Source of the DNA: Tubulanus polymorphus
Lineage: Eukaryota > Nemertea > Palaeonemertea > Tubulaniformes > Tubulanidae
DNA: 64,000 nt
NCBI RefSeq assembly: GCF_964204645.1
Contig: NC_134031.1
Location: forward strand, 1,302,001-1,366,000
Reading direction: 5' to 3'
Shown: positions 20,853 to 32,259 of the stretch, piece after piece
Numbering within the stretch: position 1 is the first letter of the stretch
How the letters are laid out: every line of letters begins with the position of its first letter
Position numbers and translations under genes: made by a program
The notes under the pieces: model-generated
Databases searched by the model: none
What the model saw: the letters and a program-made list of their open reading frames with translations, nothing else
Told to the model about the DNA's origin: nothing

Positions 20853-21461
20853 CTACAGAATCGTTCCAGGGACAACCGGTAATTGTGGAAAGCTCTCTAA
20901 GTTTTTAGTTAGTTCAAGTATTCGCCGTCAATGGTTTTTCTAGGGGCAGCACCTGACATCTGACACTGACGAGTATTCCTACCTGCGGCATGCGAGTAAA
21001 CCTCAAGGTCGTCGAGTAAGCCGCCGTGACAGCTGTCATCTGATACTGCCAACTGGTACAGCATTGTACTACTGTCTATTCCATAGATACAGAAACTATT
21101 GACGTGTAAGTAGTTTATTTAAATCTATTGATGATTTCTATAGTTGAAACCATGATTATTACGAGCTGTCAGTGAGAAAACCACAGCACAGGGTCTTGTA
21201 AACTGGTTTGGATTTTATTTCCGGGTTGTTCTTGCGAGCTGGCGCTAAATTCGAACTGCAAATAAATTCTAAATATCACAGAAATACCTCGCTTGTATTA
21301 ATGTTGTAAATTTATCTGCTATAAAGTTCTGATAAACAGTTTGCTGTTGGCAGTTAACAGTTGCAAGCTCCCTGATCCCACAGTAGGCCTACTAGACAGA
21401 CTGCTAGACAGGCCTAAATAGGATATGAATATAGTAAATGTCTTCAGTTTTTCTGTGCAGG
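20853..21461. promoter_or_regulatory. Shared divergent promoter region of OGG1 and TMLHE
   Basis: 609 bp separate the two start codons, so both promoters and 5' UTRs must lie here, assuming no further upstream exons. No TATA box stands out on either strand. The segment is not made of the repeats common elsewhere in the window. GTGCAGGATG immediately before the TMLHE ATG looks like a 3' splice site, so a short untranslated first exon of TMLHE is possible. Confidence 0.55.
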
Positions 21462-24400
21462 ATGTTGAAATTTACCAAAAAGATTCTCACAAACGAAACA
21501 TTATTATGGATGAGGTCTAGTCATCGTCATTTGAGTTCTGCTGTCGGTGCTGGTACAGGTAAGGTTCAATCTTAATCAACGTATCATTCCAAAAATTTCA
21601 TTTAAAACAGAATCCATTTAAAGGTTTTATTGCAGTTCATCACCATCCGAGACATTTAGAAGTAGAATACGATGGCGAGCCGTTGAAACTATCGTATCTA
21701 TGGCTACGTGATCATTGTCGCTGCGAGGCTTGCTACAATCATAAAACATTCCAGCGTAAAATCATGTATTACGACATCGATCCATCCGTGAAACCAACAG
21801 TCGCTGATATCAATAATGAGAAACTGACTCTAAAATGTGAGTTTGTTTTTCAATGCTCCAGTAGATTCCGCTTGCAGAATGCGACCATTAAATTCTCAAT
21901 ATCGATTTTGGGGTAAACTAAGTCCAGGCTTAGACGAGAAGATACACAATATCCGTGTATGATGATGACGAGAGAAATCCCACAATAACGAAGCCAAGAT
22001 TGAAAAATTCGATATCAGAATGATTATATTTGAGGAGCGATGTTTCGGCTAACAACTGGCATCAGTACGCCTGATGACGGCTAACAATTGTTAGTACAGT
22101 ATGCCTGATGTTGGCTAACAGTTGTCGCTCCTCAAATATAATCATTCTGAGTAGAATTTTTCAATCTTGGCTTCGTTATTGTGGGATTTCTCTCGTAAGT
22201 CCAGGGTCCCCATAGTCTGAGGTAATCAACTCAGGGTAAACGCAGTCTACTGTATAAACATTAAAGTGCTAAGAATGACGAGCCATTTATAACATTATCA
22301 TAGTTAAAGGCCATTCATTAAGTTCATACTCATCCATGGTCGTGGAGAAAGGAACATCTAAAATTGGTCACTTCTCGTTTTTTTTCGCAGGGCCTGACAG
22401 CCACGAAACCAACTATTCGTTGTCCTGGTTAAGGGATAATTGCGGTGTAAATCTCGGTCAAGCGAGTGAAGGTCGCGTGGAGAAGTATCTGTGGAACACG
22501 GCGAGGATCAATGAACAGCCGGCGGAACGAGTGAAACTGTCCGATTTTCTAAACGATGACGAATCCTTGAAATTGTTCCTGACAAATTTGCTGAAATACG
22601 GACACGCTTTCATTGATGAGGTATTTTAATCTTGTTTATTCCTTTTATAGCGAAATGAAATTTATCCTCAGGGATCATTCATTTATTACGTACGCATTAG
22701 GGGAGGGGCTCTGTGCAATTGCGTACTGTAATGCTTAATGTATATGAAAAAATGGCTGATTTTGCGTACAGGGGGAGGTAGAGAAAGTCAAATTGCATGC
22801 GTACGTAATAAATGAATGATCCCTCACTGGCATAGAGTTACAGAAATGAAATACCATTTTCATTGGCGTAGAGATAAGAAGTGTCCAATTCAAACATTAT
22901 TCATTCACTTGCTGTCAGTTGAGAAGTATAACACTGATTAACTTAGAACTAATGTACATTCAGTTAAGTTCTGTAATTCATTAATAGGTGAAGCCGGATA
23001 TTGAATCGACGCAGATTGCCTCCGAGCGTATTTGTTCGGTGATGGAAACGACGTTCGGGAAAATGTGGAGTTTCACGGCAGACGGAAAACGAGCGGATAC
23101 AGCTTATACGAATCACGCGATCGGAGCTCATACAGACTCCACATACTATCAACATACAACCGGGTAAAATCAATCAGTGATACTAGAGAGAGAGAGAGAG
23201 AGGGAGAGAGGGAGAGAGAGGATAGAATGATTGATCCATGTTTTGTAAAATGCAAAACATGGATCAATCACCGGGTACATGTGGAGAGAGAGGGAGAGAG
23301 AGAGAGAGAGGGAGAGAGAGAATAGAATGATTGATCCATGTTTTGTAAAATGCAAAACATGGATCAATCACCGGGTACATGTGGAGAGAGAGAGAGAGGG
23401 AGAGAGAGAGAGAGAATAGAATGATTGATCCATGTTTTGTAAAATACAAGACTATGAGAATAGTTTTAGTTGTCATAAAAGGAAATGCAGTCAAGGTCAG
23501 GTTTTGACGTCTTATGAAAATGGCTCATAGCATTTGAGTTGAAACATCAAAATCCTCTTTACAGTTTTCCTTTGATTGTGGGTTTTATTCTTCAAATCGT
23601 CTCTATTTGATGAAATTCAGGGAGTTTGACAAATCCGGAAATTACTGGGTCAGTTCGGTACAGTTGGGTAAATAGTATGAGTATGTTGGGGGCATTACAA
23701 ATTCTTTCTCGAAGTTATTCTAGACTTTACTGTAGGCCTAAGATAATGAAGACAATATAATGATCGATACAAGTTGGGTTAAGTGGAAAATTTTGTTAAT
23801 CTTTGACCCCTATGAAAAATTTGCTTATCTATAATCATCTACATTTATCGATCTAGCTAACATTGTTTACGCTAGAATTCCTGTTAATGTTCCAAAACCA
23901 GACTGTTTTATCAGTTCGCCTCAATTTTTGTTACGTACTGATAAGATAGAACCCAAGATTACGACATAAAAAACTTTAGATAAGATTAAAATTTGAACTC
24001 AATTCTATGAGCCATTTTCAAAACTCGTCAAAATTTTGAAAATGATGGTTCATAGAATTGAATAAAATTTCAATACTCTCTTTAATAGTTTCACTTCTGA
24101 ATTGTGGGTTTTTTTCTGATCAATATATAATGGAAATCTTTCTTCAATTGAATCGGAGGGTAAATTTACAACTGAAAACGAACTATATTTTCAGAATTCA
24201 AGTATTTCATTGTTTATACCACGACGGGGACGGTGGTGAGAGTTTACTCGTCGACGGTCATTACTGCGCCGAGGAACTGCGTAAAACAAACCCTGATGCG
24301 TTTAATCTGTTAGCGAACACACCCGTACATCACGAATATATCGATGAAGGCAGTCGTGATCATATCTTCAGTTTAGCACCGATTCTGGATCTTCATCCGT

Positions 24401-25133
24401 TCACTAAACAACTTATACAAATCAGGTAAAGCCTCGTCGTCGAACTGTTTCACTTTTTATTTCAAATCACCCCGACCTAGTTCTACAGTTATCGGTTGTA
24501 ATTTGATATGAAACTTACCTAAGGGCTCTTTCAGATCAGGCAATTCAAACCATAATTGCAGGATATTTCTCTGACGCTTGTCAAAAATTCCGTTAAAATT
24601 ATAAGATATTCTCAGTAGGGGCTGTATCTAAATAACAGGTTCCTTGTGCTACTCGTCACCAGCAAAAACAACCAGACACCAAAATTTCAAATTCCCGGTT
24701 TAAATCATAAGATATTCTCAGTAGGGGCTGTATGTAAACAACAGGTTCCTCGTGTCACTCGTCACCAGCAAGAACAAAACACCAAAAACTGAATTCCCTT
24801 ATTTGTCTGATCTGTTAGATCCCTGCTAAACATGCTGCATATATTTCTATTTGTGTTTTCAGATACAATAACTACGATCGAAGTGCTTTAAAAACAATTC
24901 CTCAAGACGTCATCGATGAATATTACGAAGCGTTGAAATCATTGACGTCGATCATCCACAACAAGCAGAACGAATACTGGTTAAAACTAAAACCAGGCAC
25001 GGTGATGTTCGTCGATAATTTCCGTAATCTTCACGGTAGATCGTCGTTCAATGGTAAACGCGTTGTCTGCGGTAACTATCTGGCGCGAGATGATTGGTTG
25101 AGTCGAGCGCGTTATCTAGGTTTAACCGTTTGA
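21462..25133 (+). CDS. TMLHE: Trimethyllysine dioxygenase, mitochondrial
   Basis: Hydroxylates N6-trimethyllysine, the first step of carnitine synthesis, using Fe(II) and 2-oxoglutarate. Six exons (21462-21558, 21636-21836, 22391-22620, 22988-23163, 24195-24425, 24863-25133) give 401 residues; human TMLHE has 421. Residues 1-27 are basic and Asp/Glu-poor, as in a mitochondrial presequence. The N-terminal zinc site is C60-R-C62-E-A-C65 with H104 in W-P-D-S-H. Iron ligands are H224 and D226 (HTD) and H369 (LHGR). R-K-I and K-Y-L-W-N fit TMLHE better than gamma-butyrobetaine hydroxylase BBOX1, its closest relative. An AATAAA is at 25240. Confidence 0.95.
21930..22200. mobile_element. Foldback of two Penelope-type termini in TMLHE intron 2
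   Basis: About 100 bp beginning AGACGAGAAGATACACAATA and running through GAGAAATCCCACAATAACGA, as at 14907, is followed after about 90 bp by its inverted complement (ending CGTTATTGTGGGATTTCTCT). The centre holds hammerhead fragments in both directions: TGTTTCGGCTAAC on one strand and CCTGATGACGGCTAAC and CCTGATGTTGGCTAAC on the other. It appears to be two element ends joined head to head, with the ribozyme cores damaged (GAAAC changed or lost). Confidence 0.7.
22671..22823. mobile_element. MITE with 27-bp perfect inverted repeats in TMLHE intron 3
   Basis: A 153 bp element with perfect 27 bp terminal inverted repeats starting GGGATCATTCATTTATTACG. It is flanked by TCA on both sides (22668-22670, 22824-22826), compatible with a 3 bp target duplication. 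The centre is non-coding. A 3 bp duplication would suggest the PIF/Harbinger group, but TCA is not that group's usual TWA, so the class is left open. Confidence 0.75.
23186..23425. repeat. Tandem palindrome and (GA)n composite repeat
   Basis: Immediately after TMLHE exon 4, purine runs (GA)n alternate with a 38-40 bp palindrome (ATTGATCCATGTTTTG, spacer, and its complement) followed by CACCGGGTACATGTG. There are about two and a half units of about 80 bp. Each can form a cruciform next to a purine-rich strand able to form a triplex. Confidence 0.8.
24595..24800 (+). repeat. Tandem duplication in TMLHE intron 5
   Basis: Two units of about 107 bp beginning TAAGATATTCTCAGTAGGGG and including TCGTCACCAGCAA. 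The same family occurs in the opposite sense near 49447-49535 (EDEM3 intron 9) and weakly near 27070, so it is an interspersed repeat rather than part of the gene. 23430-24190 (the rest of intron 4) shows only AT-rich sequence. Confidence 0.6.
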
Positions 25134-25466
25134 ATTTAGAATCAACGCTAACGTTTCGGAACCTCGGGAACTTATATCAGTTGCATTTTTATGATTCTGC
25201 CCGTTTAGTGCCGGTGATTAGTTGTTGCCTTATGATCGTAATAAATAAGGATTGTATTAAATCGACGAGTATTTTCTGATTCTAGTCCAATTAAATGTAA
25301 CTTATTTTTGTATCAATATTGATGAGGAATCTTTTAAGTAGTTGTGAATATTTCATCGTCAATTTGATAGTCAGATCTTCACGGGTGCTATAGGTAATAA
25401 ATCATATTCATATAAAATAATTACTATTCAAGAGTTTCTGTTATTTATTTCGAGTTCACTCTGATT

Positions 25467-25583
25467 TTTGGTGCCGGTTTAAAAGAATGGTATTAACTTT
25501 AACCTGGGGGGGGGGGGGTAACTTAATTCACTTCCAGTAGAGTTAACCCCCTGGTTAAAGTTGATATCAATTTATAAAACGTG
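25467..25583. mobile_element. MITE-like inverted repeat 3' of TMLHE
   Basis: Inverted ends TTTAAAAGAATGGTATTAAC and, inverted, TTTATAAATTGATATCAAC flank AACTTTAACC / GGTTAAAGTT and a run of about 14 G at 25508-25521. It lies between the TMLHE and COG6 3' ends. The rest of 25134-25860 contains only the TMLHE poly(A) signal and no gene. Confidence 0.45.
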
Positions 25584-25867
25584 ACCCAACTCCTATTTAA
25601 TCACTGACTCTTCTGCAACCAGAATCGATCAATCAAATGAGCCTACATTGAACAAATCTACAGACATCAACTATTTCTCATTATATTCGATATAACATAC
25701 TCTATTATTATTAGAATAGATCTTTACGATAAATAGCACAGAATTTACAGCACAGTCAAACTCACTTGAGTCGTCATCGGAGAAGTCATCACTGAAGTCT
25801 GATTTCCAATTCAATTAAAGTGTAAAGGAACGATGACCACACTCAAACGTGGTGAATGGATAATAAG

Positions 25868-26028
25868 AACGGATAATAAGATAAAATCCTACTATCCCAC
25901 ACCTGACGATGATCTCTAGGGTGAGATCGAAACGTCGTGTCTTTCATATATTTTAGATTGAATAAATAAATTCTGGTTTTTAAATTCTTTTAATCTGTAA
26001 ATAGTGGGATTTTATCTTATTAAAGTGT
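25868..26028 (+). mobile_element. Short Penelope-type terminal element bounded by GATAAAATC repeats
   Basis: A 161 bp block whose ends are inverted (AATAAGATAAAATCCTACTA and TAGTGGGATTTTATCTTATT) and which carries a hammerhead ribozyme core near its left end. The layout parallels 21930-22200, where a TGGGATTT end also borders hammerhead sequence. No coding sequence. It lies just downstream of COG6. Confidence 0.6.
25898..25940 (+). ncRNA. Hammerhead ribozyme, best-preserved copy
   Basis: Core CTGACGA at 25903-25909, one extra T, helix II GATCTC / GAGATC (6 bp), GAAA at 25929-25932, then ACGT and the cleavage triplet GTC ending at 25936. Helix I forms 4 bp: ACAC just before the core pairs with GTGT at 25937-25940. 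Helix III is the self-complementary ACGT, so cleavage is likely to need two copies in a dimer. Predicted cut after C25936. The motif fits hammerheads of Penelope-like and related small retroelements; the extra T before helix II is unusual. Confidence 0.7.
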
Positions 26029-26147
26029 AAAGTTGTTATTTGTAGAAGTCAACAAAATGATCGTCCCAACTCTGATGACTCGTCTAAGTTTCACTGTATT
26101 CAGATGAAGCACCTGACTCTCCGTTCAACCAGTGAAGTGCACGGTAG

Positions 26148-29100
26148 TTATGAAAGTAAAGATTTCACTTGTTCCGGCGTCCGAGGTACGATCGTCGCTG
26201 CATCGCGGTAATCATTATCGCGACTCGTAATCGCCGCATGCATCTGACCGTAAGCAGACGACAAGAGTTCAGCCGATTCTCTACGTACTTTATCCCTGAA
26301 TAAAACAACGGCGGAACGCGTTTAAAAACTATAACAATCGTGGATGATCGAATAACCATGACAACTATCGTTACGACGACCTACCTGATAGAGGAACTGA
26401 GTAATAGAGTACACTGAGGCATGACTAGAGTATCGGGTGACGCTAGATAACTATCAAAACGATTCTGTTAAAGAAAGAAAACAAAAACTTCAGGGTCCAT
26501 TTCCACAGTTCGGGGTTAAGATTTGACCCTGAGTTAACTCATTGAAAATGAACTAATTTCAACTCAGAGTTAACTCTAACTCACAACTGTGGAACTGGGT
26601 CCAGATCAAAATACTGAAATTTCAATGAGAATATGGTAGACTACACGCCGACACTGAATGGTCCTGTACTGAGTGCAGATATTTACCATAGCTGATTTAA
26701 TCGAGATTCCATCCATTCCTGTTTTAACCGATAATGATCCGTGTTTCGGTTGATGCGATTGGATCGTGTTGTAAATCTGCCCGAGTCCGGCTCGATTCAA
26801 AACAAACGACGCCTGTTCGCTGATTAGTGTATCGATATGAGCTTCAACCTACAAAACACACATCAAGAGACTGCAATATGGAACAGAGATCAAGAGACTG
26901 CAATATGGAACAGAGATCAAGAGACTGCAATATGGAACAGAGATCAAGAGACTGCAATATGGAACAGAGATCAAGAGACTGCAATATGGAACAGAGTTCA
27001 GATAGATTGGGACATCCAAAATTCCCCCGATATTCTCGGACCCTTGACCAAAAATTCCCTGATTAAATTCTTAAGATATTCTCTACTCTGAGGCTGTTCC
27101 TTAATTAGAGATTCCTTGAGTAAATCATCACATATCAAACAAGACACGAAAAAAGGTCAAATTCCCTGAATTTTCAAGAAAATAAATCGCCCGATTTTCC
27201 TATATCTGTAAGTGCCTGAGAGTTGTAATGCAGTGGCTAGTTTTGACTTCTAACTGGTTGATAAAAAGTTTCCCAGTGAGATTTTCTGTGAATTTTGAGT
27301 TTATCTTTTACCTGAGCTTGTAACATTTCTAGTCTTTGATCCGTGTATTCGTACAAAGCTAGAGTCGTCTGCATCGAGTAAATACAGTTTATCATATACG
27401 TCGCCATGTCGATAGTGTTTAATTTACTCGCGGATACTGAACACATCTGCAACAACGGATCTATTAAACTAGCCAGAATCTGAAAATACATAGAATACAA
27501 AATCATACAGTAATTCACCTTGTAGCCTAACTCCAGAGATAGCTGACTAACATAACTCGTGACAAAAAGAGAAATCATTGAGGTTTTCTGCTTTTATTCT
27601 TTGAAACCTGAGGTAAAATGTAAGGTCCAGTTCCACAGTTGTGAGAGTTAAAATCAGTTCATTTCCAAATCTTTTAACTCCGACTCAAATCTTGATTCAC
27701 AACTGCGGAACTTCCTGATCTCAATGATCCTGGTCACTTGAGTTGATAAAATCGATATCAAACCTGTTGGAAATCTTGTTTTCGGGCATCAAGAGGCACA
27801 ACTGAAGAATCGTGAGACGCCAGCACATCCTGAAGTAACTGAAGTGTTTCTAGTAATGATGGAGGTGAACTGAGATCAGCTGGAGGTAATTCAACCTGAA
27901 AAATAGTTATTGATTTCATTCACAGATCTACAGACTGAATATTTAACAACTAGCTCTGATTATACTCACTTTCTCGACTAATTTACTAGCGTGGCAATTC
28001 AAACTGTTGAAAAACATTTTCAAGCTTAAAGTTTCCATTTCCATGAGGGTAGTGAGCAACGACGCATCTGATGAAAGAATTTGTCTGAAAAATTTACTTT
28101 TCTTTATCACGTTTGATAGAGTGAAAGATTTTGCTGTAGGATGCAAGACAAAGTAACTCCTCCCCCTCTCTCTCACTCCTCCCTCTCTCTCTTACCCTAT
28201 TGTTTGAAAGTAAAACTTGAGCAGATTTGTCAACTTGTATAAAGTTACAGCCTCCGATTCTGAGATTAAGACTTGTTCAACTCGTACCTGAAAATCATCA
28301 TACACTGATGTACCAGACAGAAGCTATGTATAAAATACACACCCTATGATCCATGTATTAACTGACAAAGATAAAAATCCCTGCCTCAATCTTACCTTGA
28401 ATGGTCGACAAATTCCCTCAGTGATGTGTCCCAATACATCCTGAACCATTTCACCAGTGGCTAGAATTAACAGTTTGCAGATTTACAAAAATACTCCAGT
28501 GAAATCATTAATATGGATTTAGCATTAGCATTAGGGCTGAAAGTTCCAGTCATCAGCAGAGAATTGAGTCAGTTATAGAGGAAGCATGCTGGCCAAGTTT
28601 GAGTCCACTTTCAATTCAATAACTCATTCCATCTACCAGAATAGGATCTTGGGTAACATTTCAACAGAATGAAACTCAATAACCAGAATATGTGAAAATC
28701 CAAGCAAGATTCATTCAGTTAAATAACTAATTTATGAAGAGTAAATGAAGCTTATTGAAGTATCTAACTTTGGGTATATTTCGAGGAACCTAAACCATCA
28801 AATCTATAATTCAACATAATTTACCTTTCATCAGTAATTCTTCTGCATATGGAAAATCAACAACAAAAAATATAAAACACAGAATTGGACACTAGAGGTA
28901 TGATGAGAATCCTCACAAAGGGGTTCCTCATATAGACCGGTATTCATGAATTTCAAAGAACTCACCCAATGATGTGCACGATCTCAGCAATGTTTGTAGA
29001 TGTTCTTTCTCAGAAGCCGCCGCCTGATGAAGCCATGCTAGTATATCACCGGTATAACGCAGTGGATCATGGGAATGTAACTCAATCGGACGAGGTGTTC

Positions 29101-31789
29101 CTCCAGGACCTGATGTCATTAAATCATTTCAAAACAGAATTTAACTTTATTCAATCGACACAATGATACCGAGTATAAATAATGATGAAATAATGTTAAG
29201 TAAGGTCATGAAGGATGACTGCAGTGAACTGATGTAAATCTCAGTGTAGAGTTTACGAATAAAACCGACAGTTACTTCTGTAAATAACAGTTTATTGCGC
29301 TACAATTTGAAGTTCAACCTAAACCTCATCATCAATTGTATTTTTTGTAATTTTATTTCTCTGATGATAAGGTTTAGGTTGAACCTCTAAACTGTAAGGC
29401 AATAAACTGTTTTTTACAGAAGTAACTGTGGGTTTAAGTCATGAAGGATGTTTGAGCAAAACTTTGCTTATCCCGCACATCTTCCTATGAACTTAATGAA
29501 CTTCCGATGTTTTCAATCACACAGATGGAGGCTTGAAAATGATTAGAACTTTGCGTATCCCGTATATCACGAGAACTACCGCCCTTTACAAATAGTTTAT
29601 TTTGTTTAACTTACCGCCTCTCGTCAGAGCATCTATAAAACCTCTAACTACAGCAGTGCGTCTCGCTGTACCGAACTCATCGAGAGTATACCGGAATAAC
29701 ACCGGCCGATCCTGCAACGCTTCCATCGATTGACACAAGAGGGAGCTGATATCGGGTGAATCGCCACTCAACGCACGACATTCATCTGTATTCATAAAAT
29801 TAAATACATGAACGTAATGATAACTGTTTCATTAATCAAACTGAATATCTAATTACAATGTACTTACTTTGTGCCCAGCGATAAAGTCTCTCGTACGATG
29901 ATTCCTGATGTAACGCCATTGATTCCATGATTTCCAACCTGAAATAATCAAAGTCGATTACTCAATGTCTCTATTTACCCGGGGTGAAAAATTCTAACTC
30001 AATGAAGCTATAAGATACGTTCTTTCTCATTTCTGCTGAGCTTGAAAGTTGATCCGGCCAGCTGCCTACCTACCCTGATCAAGCTAGCAATAACAGACCC
30101 GGCAGTTATAGAAATGAACTGATTACAGATTCTATTGCAGTTTACAAAATGATCCACCCGATTAGGAGAAATTAGGATCACATTATTGTAGCCTAATATA
30201 AAATATTTACCCAGCAGTTTGATGATTTGTGCGTAACAGTATTTTACAGTCGTTGTGAATACGTTTCACTCGCTCGAGAGCAACAAAAAATTCCTACAGA
30301 AAAAACCATGAATAAAACAAACATGAAAGTTTATAAAAGATGGCATGTGGTGAAAATCTAATCTAAATAATTCATACCTTGTGTAAGCTTCCGTTTCTGT
30401 TTCCGCGTAGTACATTGATCTCATCAGGCGAAAGTTGGAATTTGGATAAAAATGCATCTGCCACTTGAGACTTCATTGTTAACACCTGACTGTAATAATA
30501 ATCAGTATTTCAATTTCCCTTGGTGCCTCACTGCACAGGCCTCACTGTGCAGGCCTCACTGTGCAGGCCTCACAGCGCTGACTCATGGTGCAGACCTCAC
30601 ACTGCTGACCTCACAGTGCAGGCCTCACTGTGCTGACTCATGATGCAGACCTCACACTGCTGACCTCACTGCGCAGGCCTCACTGCGCTGACTCATGGTG
30701 CAGACCTCACAGTGCAGGCGTCGCTGCACTGACTCATGGTGCAGACCTCACAGTGCAGGCCTCACTGCGCTGACTCATGGTGCAGACCTCACAGCGCAGA
30801 CCTCACAGCGCTGACCTCACAGCACTGGCTCATGGTGCAGACCTCACAGTGCAGGCCTCACTGCGCTGACTCATGGTGCAGACCTCACAGCACTGACTCA
30901 TGGTGCTGACCTCACAGCATAGAAAATACGGGTAAACTGAATCTCACCTTTCTGTTTGAAGTTGCGTAGTTTGATTTATCAGGTCATGCGTTTGTTCTTT
31001 CGCTTGCTGAAACATACAGGAGAATGCAACAGCTGCATTGCCGTAGTTTCTCGTGATATTTGAATCAAAGAATATTTTGAAGATGGTTTTTGGACGGAAT
31101 CGAGATGTTAAACTGTGGACCTACTTTCAATCTTGTAGTCATATCTAAACAGCAATCATTCATAGCTTTCACATCGGAATAAATTCCATCAAGTTGCTGC
31201 AATAATATGATAGGCCTACATGTGAAATCAATCTTTCAGAAATACTACATAGGCCTAACTTCATATGGGAGCCAGTAATTAAAAATCTAGCGATTAAAAG
31301 GTTACCTCGTTAACTTTCTGAAATGATTCGACGAAATCTTCATTGATTACGAGACTTCGACGTTCGATATCGCTGCGTAAATTACGCCTTGTTCTTAAAT
31401 TATTGTCTGTGAAAAATGTCGACAAAGCTTTCAACGCTTCCAACATTTCCTGGAAAAATGAAGAGTAGAAATTTTTAAGTTTCAAGACAACTTTTTTTGA
31501 AGCAACTGATCCGAAACAGAAATAGGCTGGTGGGGTGGGAAGGAAGGAGAACCCGAGTCCGAGAGGGGGTTAACTCAGAATCTCAGTGTATTTTTATTAT
31601 TTCTCCAAAACCGAGCAACTGAAACCAAAACAGATGAACCCATTGAAAAGATGAGTATCTAACCTTGTCATTGTCGAGTCTCGTATCGAGAATTTTCGCT
31701 AGTTTCTTCGATAAAGGGTTATTTTGTGGCTGAACAGCCGGTTCTGAACCACTTCTGTCAGCCATGTTTGTTGACATTTTACGTGCCAA
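26148..31789 (-). CDS. COG6: Conserved oligomeric Golgi complex subunit 6
   Basis: Subunit of the COG tether that returns vesicles within the Golgi and keeps glycosylation enzymes in place. Eighteen exons: 31789-31664, 31449-31306, 31196-31125, 31006-30948, 30489-30378, 30293-30211, 29938-29868, 29785-29615, 29109-28966, 28842-28825, 28460-28396, 28287-28196, 28084-27970, 27895-27764, 27479-27312, 26848-26687, 26464-26385, 26295-26148. Phases close to 653 residues; human COG6 has 657. Hallmarks are [85 protein letters not shown] and the final [10 protein letters not shown]. In-frame Met at residues 5 and 9 are alternative starts. The 18-nt exon 10 can be skipped without losing frame. Confidence 0.96.
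26491..26604. mobile_element. MITE of the CAGTTCCACAGTT family, COG6 intron 16
   Basis: Ends GGGTCCATTTCCACAGTT and, inverted, TGGACCCAGTTCCACAGTT. The middle repeats GAGTTAACTC in both directions. Relatives lie at 27625, 48581 and 63466. Confidence 0.65.
26862..27000 (+). repeat. 28-bp tandem repeat, about five units
   Basis: Perfect or near-perfect 27-28 bp units reading ATCAAGAGACTGCAATATGG then AACAGAG, directly upstream (in gene sense) of the COG6 exon 16 acceptor at 26849. No spacers, so this is a minisatellite and not a CRISPR-like array. Confidence 0.85.
27625..27718. mobile_element. MITE of the CAGTTCCACAGTT family, COG6 intron 14
   Basis: Begins GGTCCAGTTCCACAGTTGTG and ends CACAACTGCGGAACTTCC. 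Shorter than the sister at 26491, with the same TTAACTC-rich middle. Confidence 0.6.
29263..29434. mobile_element. Long-hairpin MITE, COG6 intron 8
   Basis: Inverted arms of about 60 bp beginning ACAGTTACTTCTGTAAATAA and containing GTTCAACCTAAACC, with a small AT-rich loop. Almost the whole 172 bp can fold on itself. Class unknown. Confidence 0.75.
30025..30205. repeat. Interspersed repeat, COG6 intron 6
   Basis: Starts TTTCTGCTGAGCTTGAAAGT and includes AACAGACCCGGCAGTTATAG. It is a diverged member of the family also seen at 33050-33240 and, best preserved, at 48983-49187, where the ends are inverted repeats. Confidence 0.55.
30525..30925. repeat. Minisatellite in COG6 intron 4
   Basis: About 400 bp of degenerate 18-22 bp units built on GCAGACCTCACAGTGCTGAC, with alternating GCAGGCCTCACTG and CTGACTCATGG variants forming higher-order units of about 60 bp. 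Confidence 0.85.
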
Positions 31790-31967
31790 TCACCGTCAAG
31801 TGCTGCGTCTATACAAATCGTTAACGGTGAATCTGTGAACTAACTTATTACTCGCGTGCCACAGTAAGAATACCGAGATAGTTCACAAATTATTTCGCTC
31901 GGCCGGTGGATCAACTGAAAAATTCTGCATTTATGAACTGAAGTACCGCAAAACTGCTGTATTTTAT

Positions 31968-32022
31968 GGAAGCCCTGAGATGACATTGCCAGTTGCTTTA
32001 GTAGTTGCCAGTTGCGAGTTGA
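31968..32022 (+). repeat. Left member of a long-range inverted repeat
   Basis: ATGGAAGCCCTGAGATGACA followed by TTGCCAGTTGC motifs. The reverse complement, with one change in the first 31 bases and the same GTTGCCAGTTGC continuation, lies at 46264-46318. The pair brackets the COG6-EDEM3 intergenic region. They may be two independent copies of one repeat end. Confidence 0.6.
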
Positions 32023-32259
32023 GCGTCGACAACGTATGGTTTAATTGTGCTGTTGATATCACATCTAAGCTTGTTGGCAGACCAGTTGGTGGTGAGATTA
32101 TTTTTTTCGGTTGAAAAAAAGAAGTAGGCGAGATTACAAGAATAAAACACAGGAGTTTCATAAAAAAGGTTTAACTCTTAAATCGATTTAATTTCTTCAT
32201 TAAAACAGTTTTTCTTAAACGATAGGCCTCAATCCAGGATTTGCTATATTGAACATAAC

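Noticed and set aside
21462-25133. Gamma-butyrobetaine hydroxylase (BBOX1) as identity
   Set aside because: The mitochondrial-type presequence and the KYLWN and WSFT/RADTAYT segments fit trimethyllysine dioxygenase better, although the two are close relatives.
26862-27000. Regular 28-bp repeats resembling a CRISPR array
   Set aside because: Units are contiguous with no spacers, and the sequence is an animal intron; it is a minisatellite.
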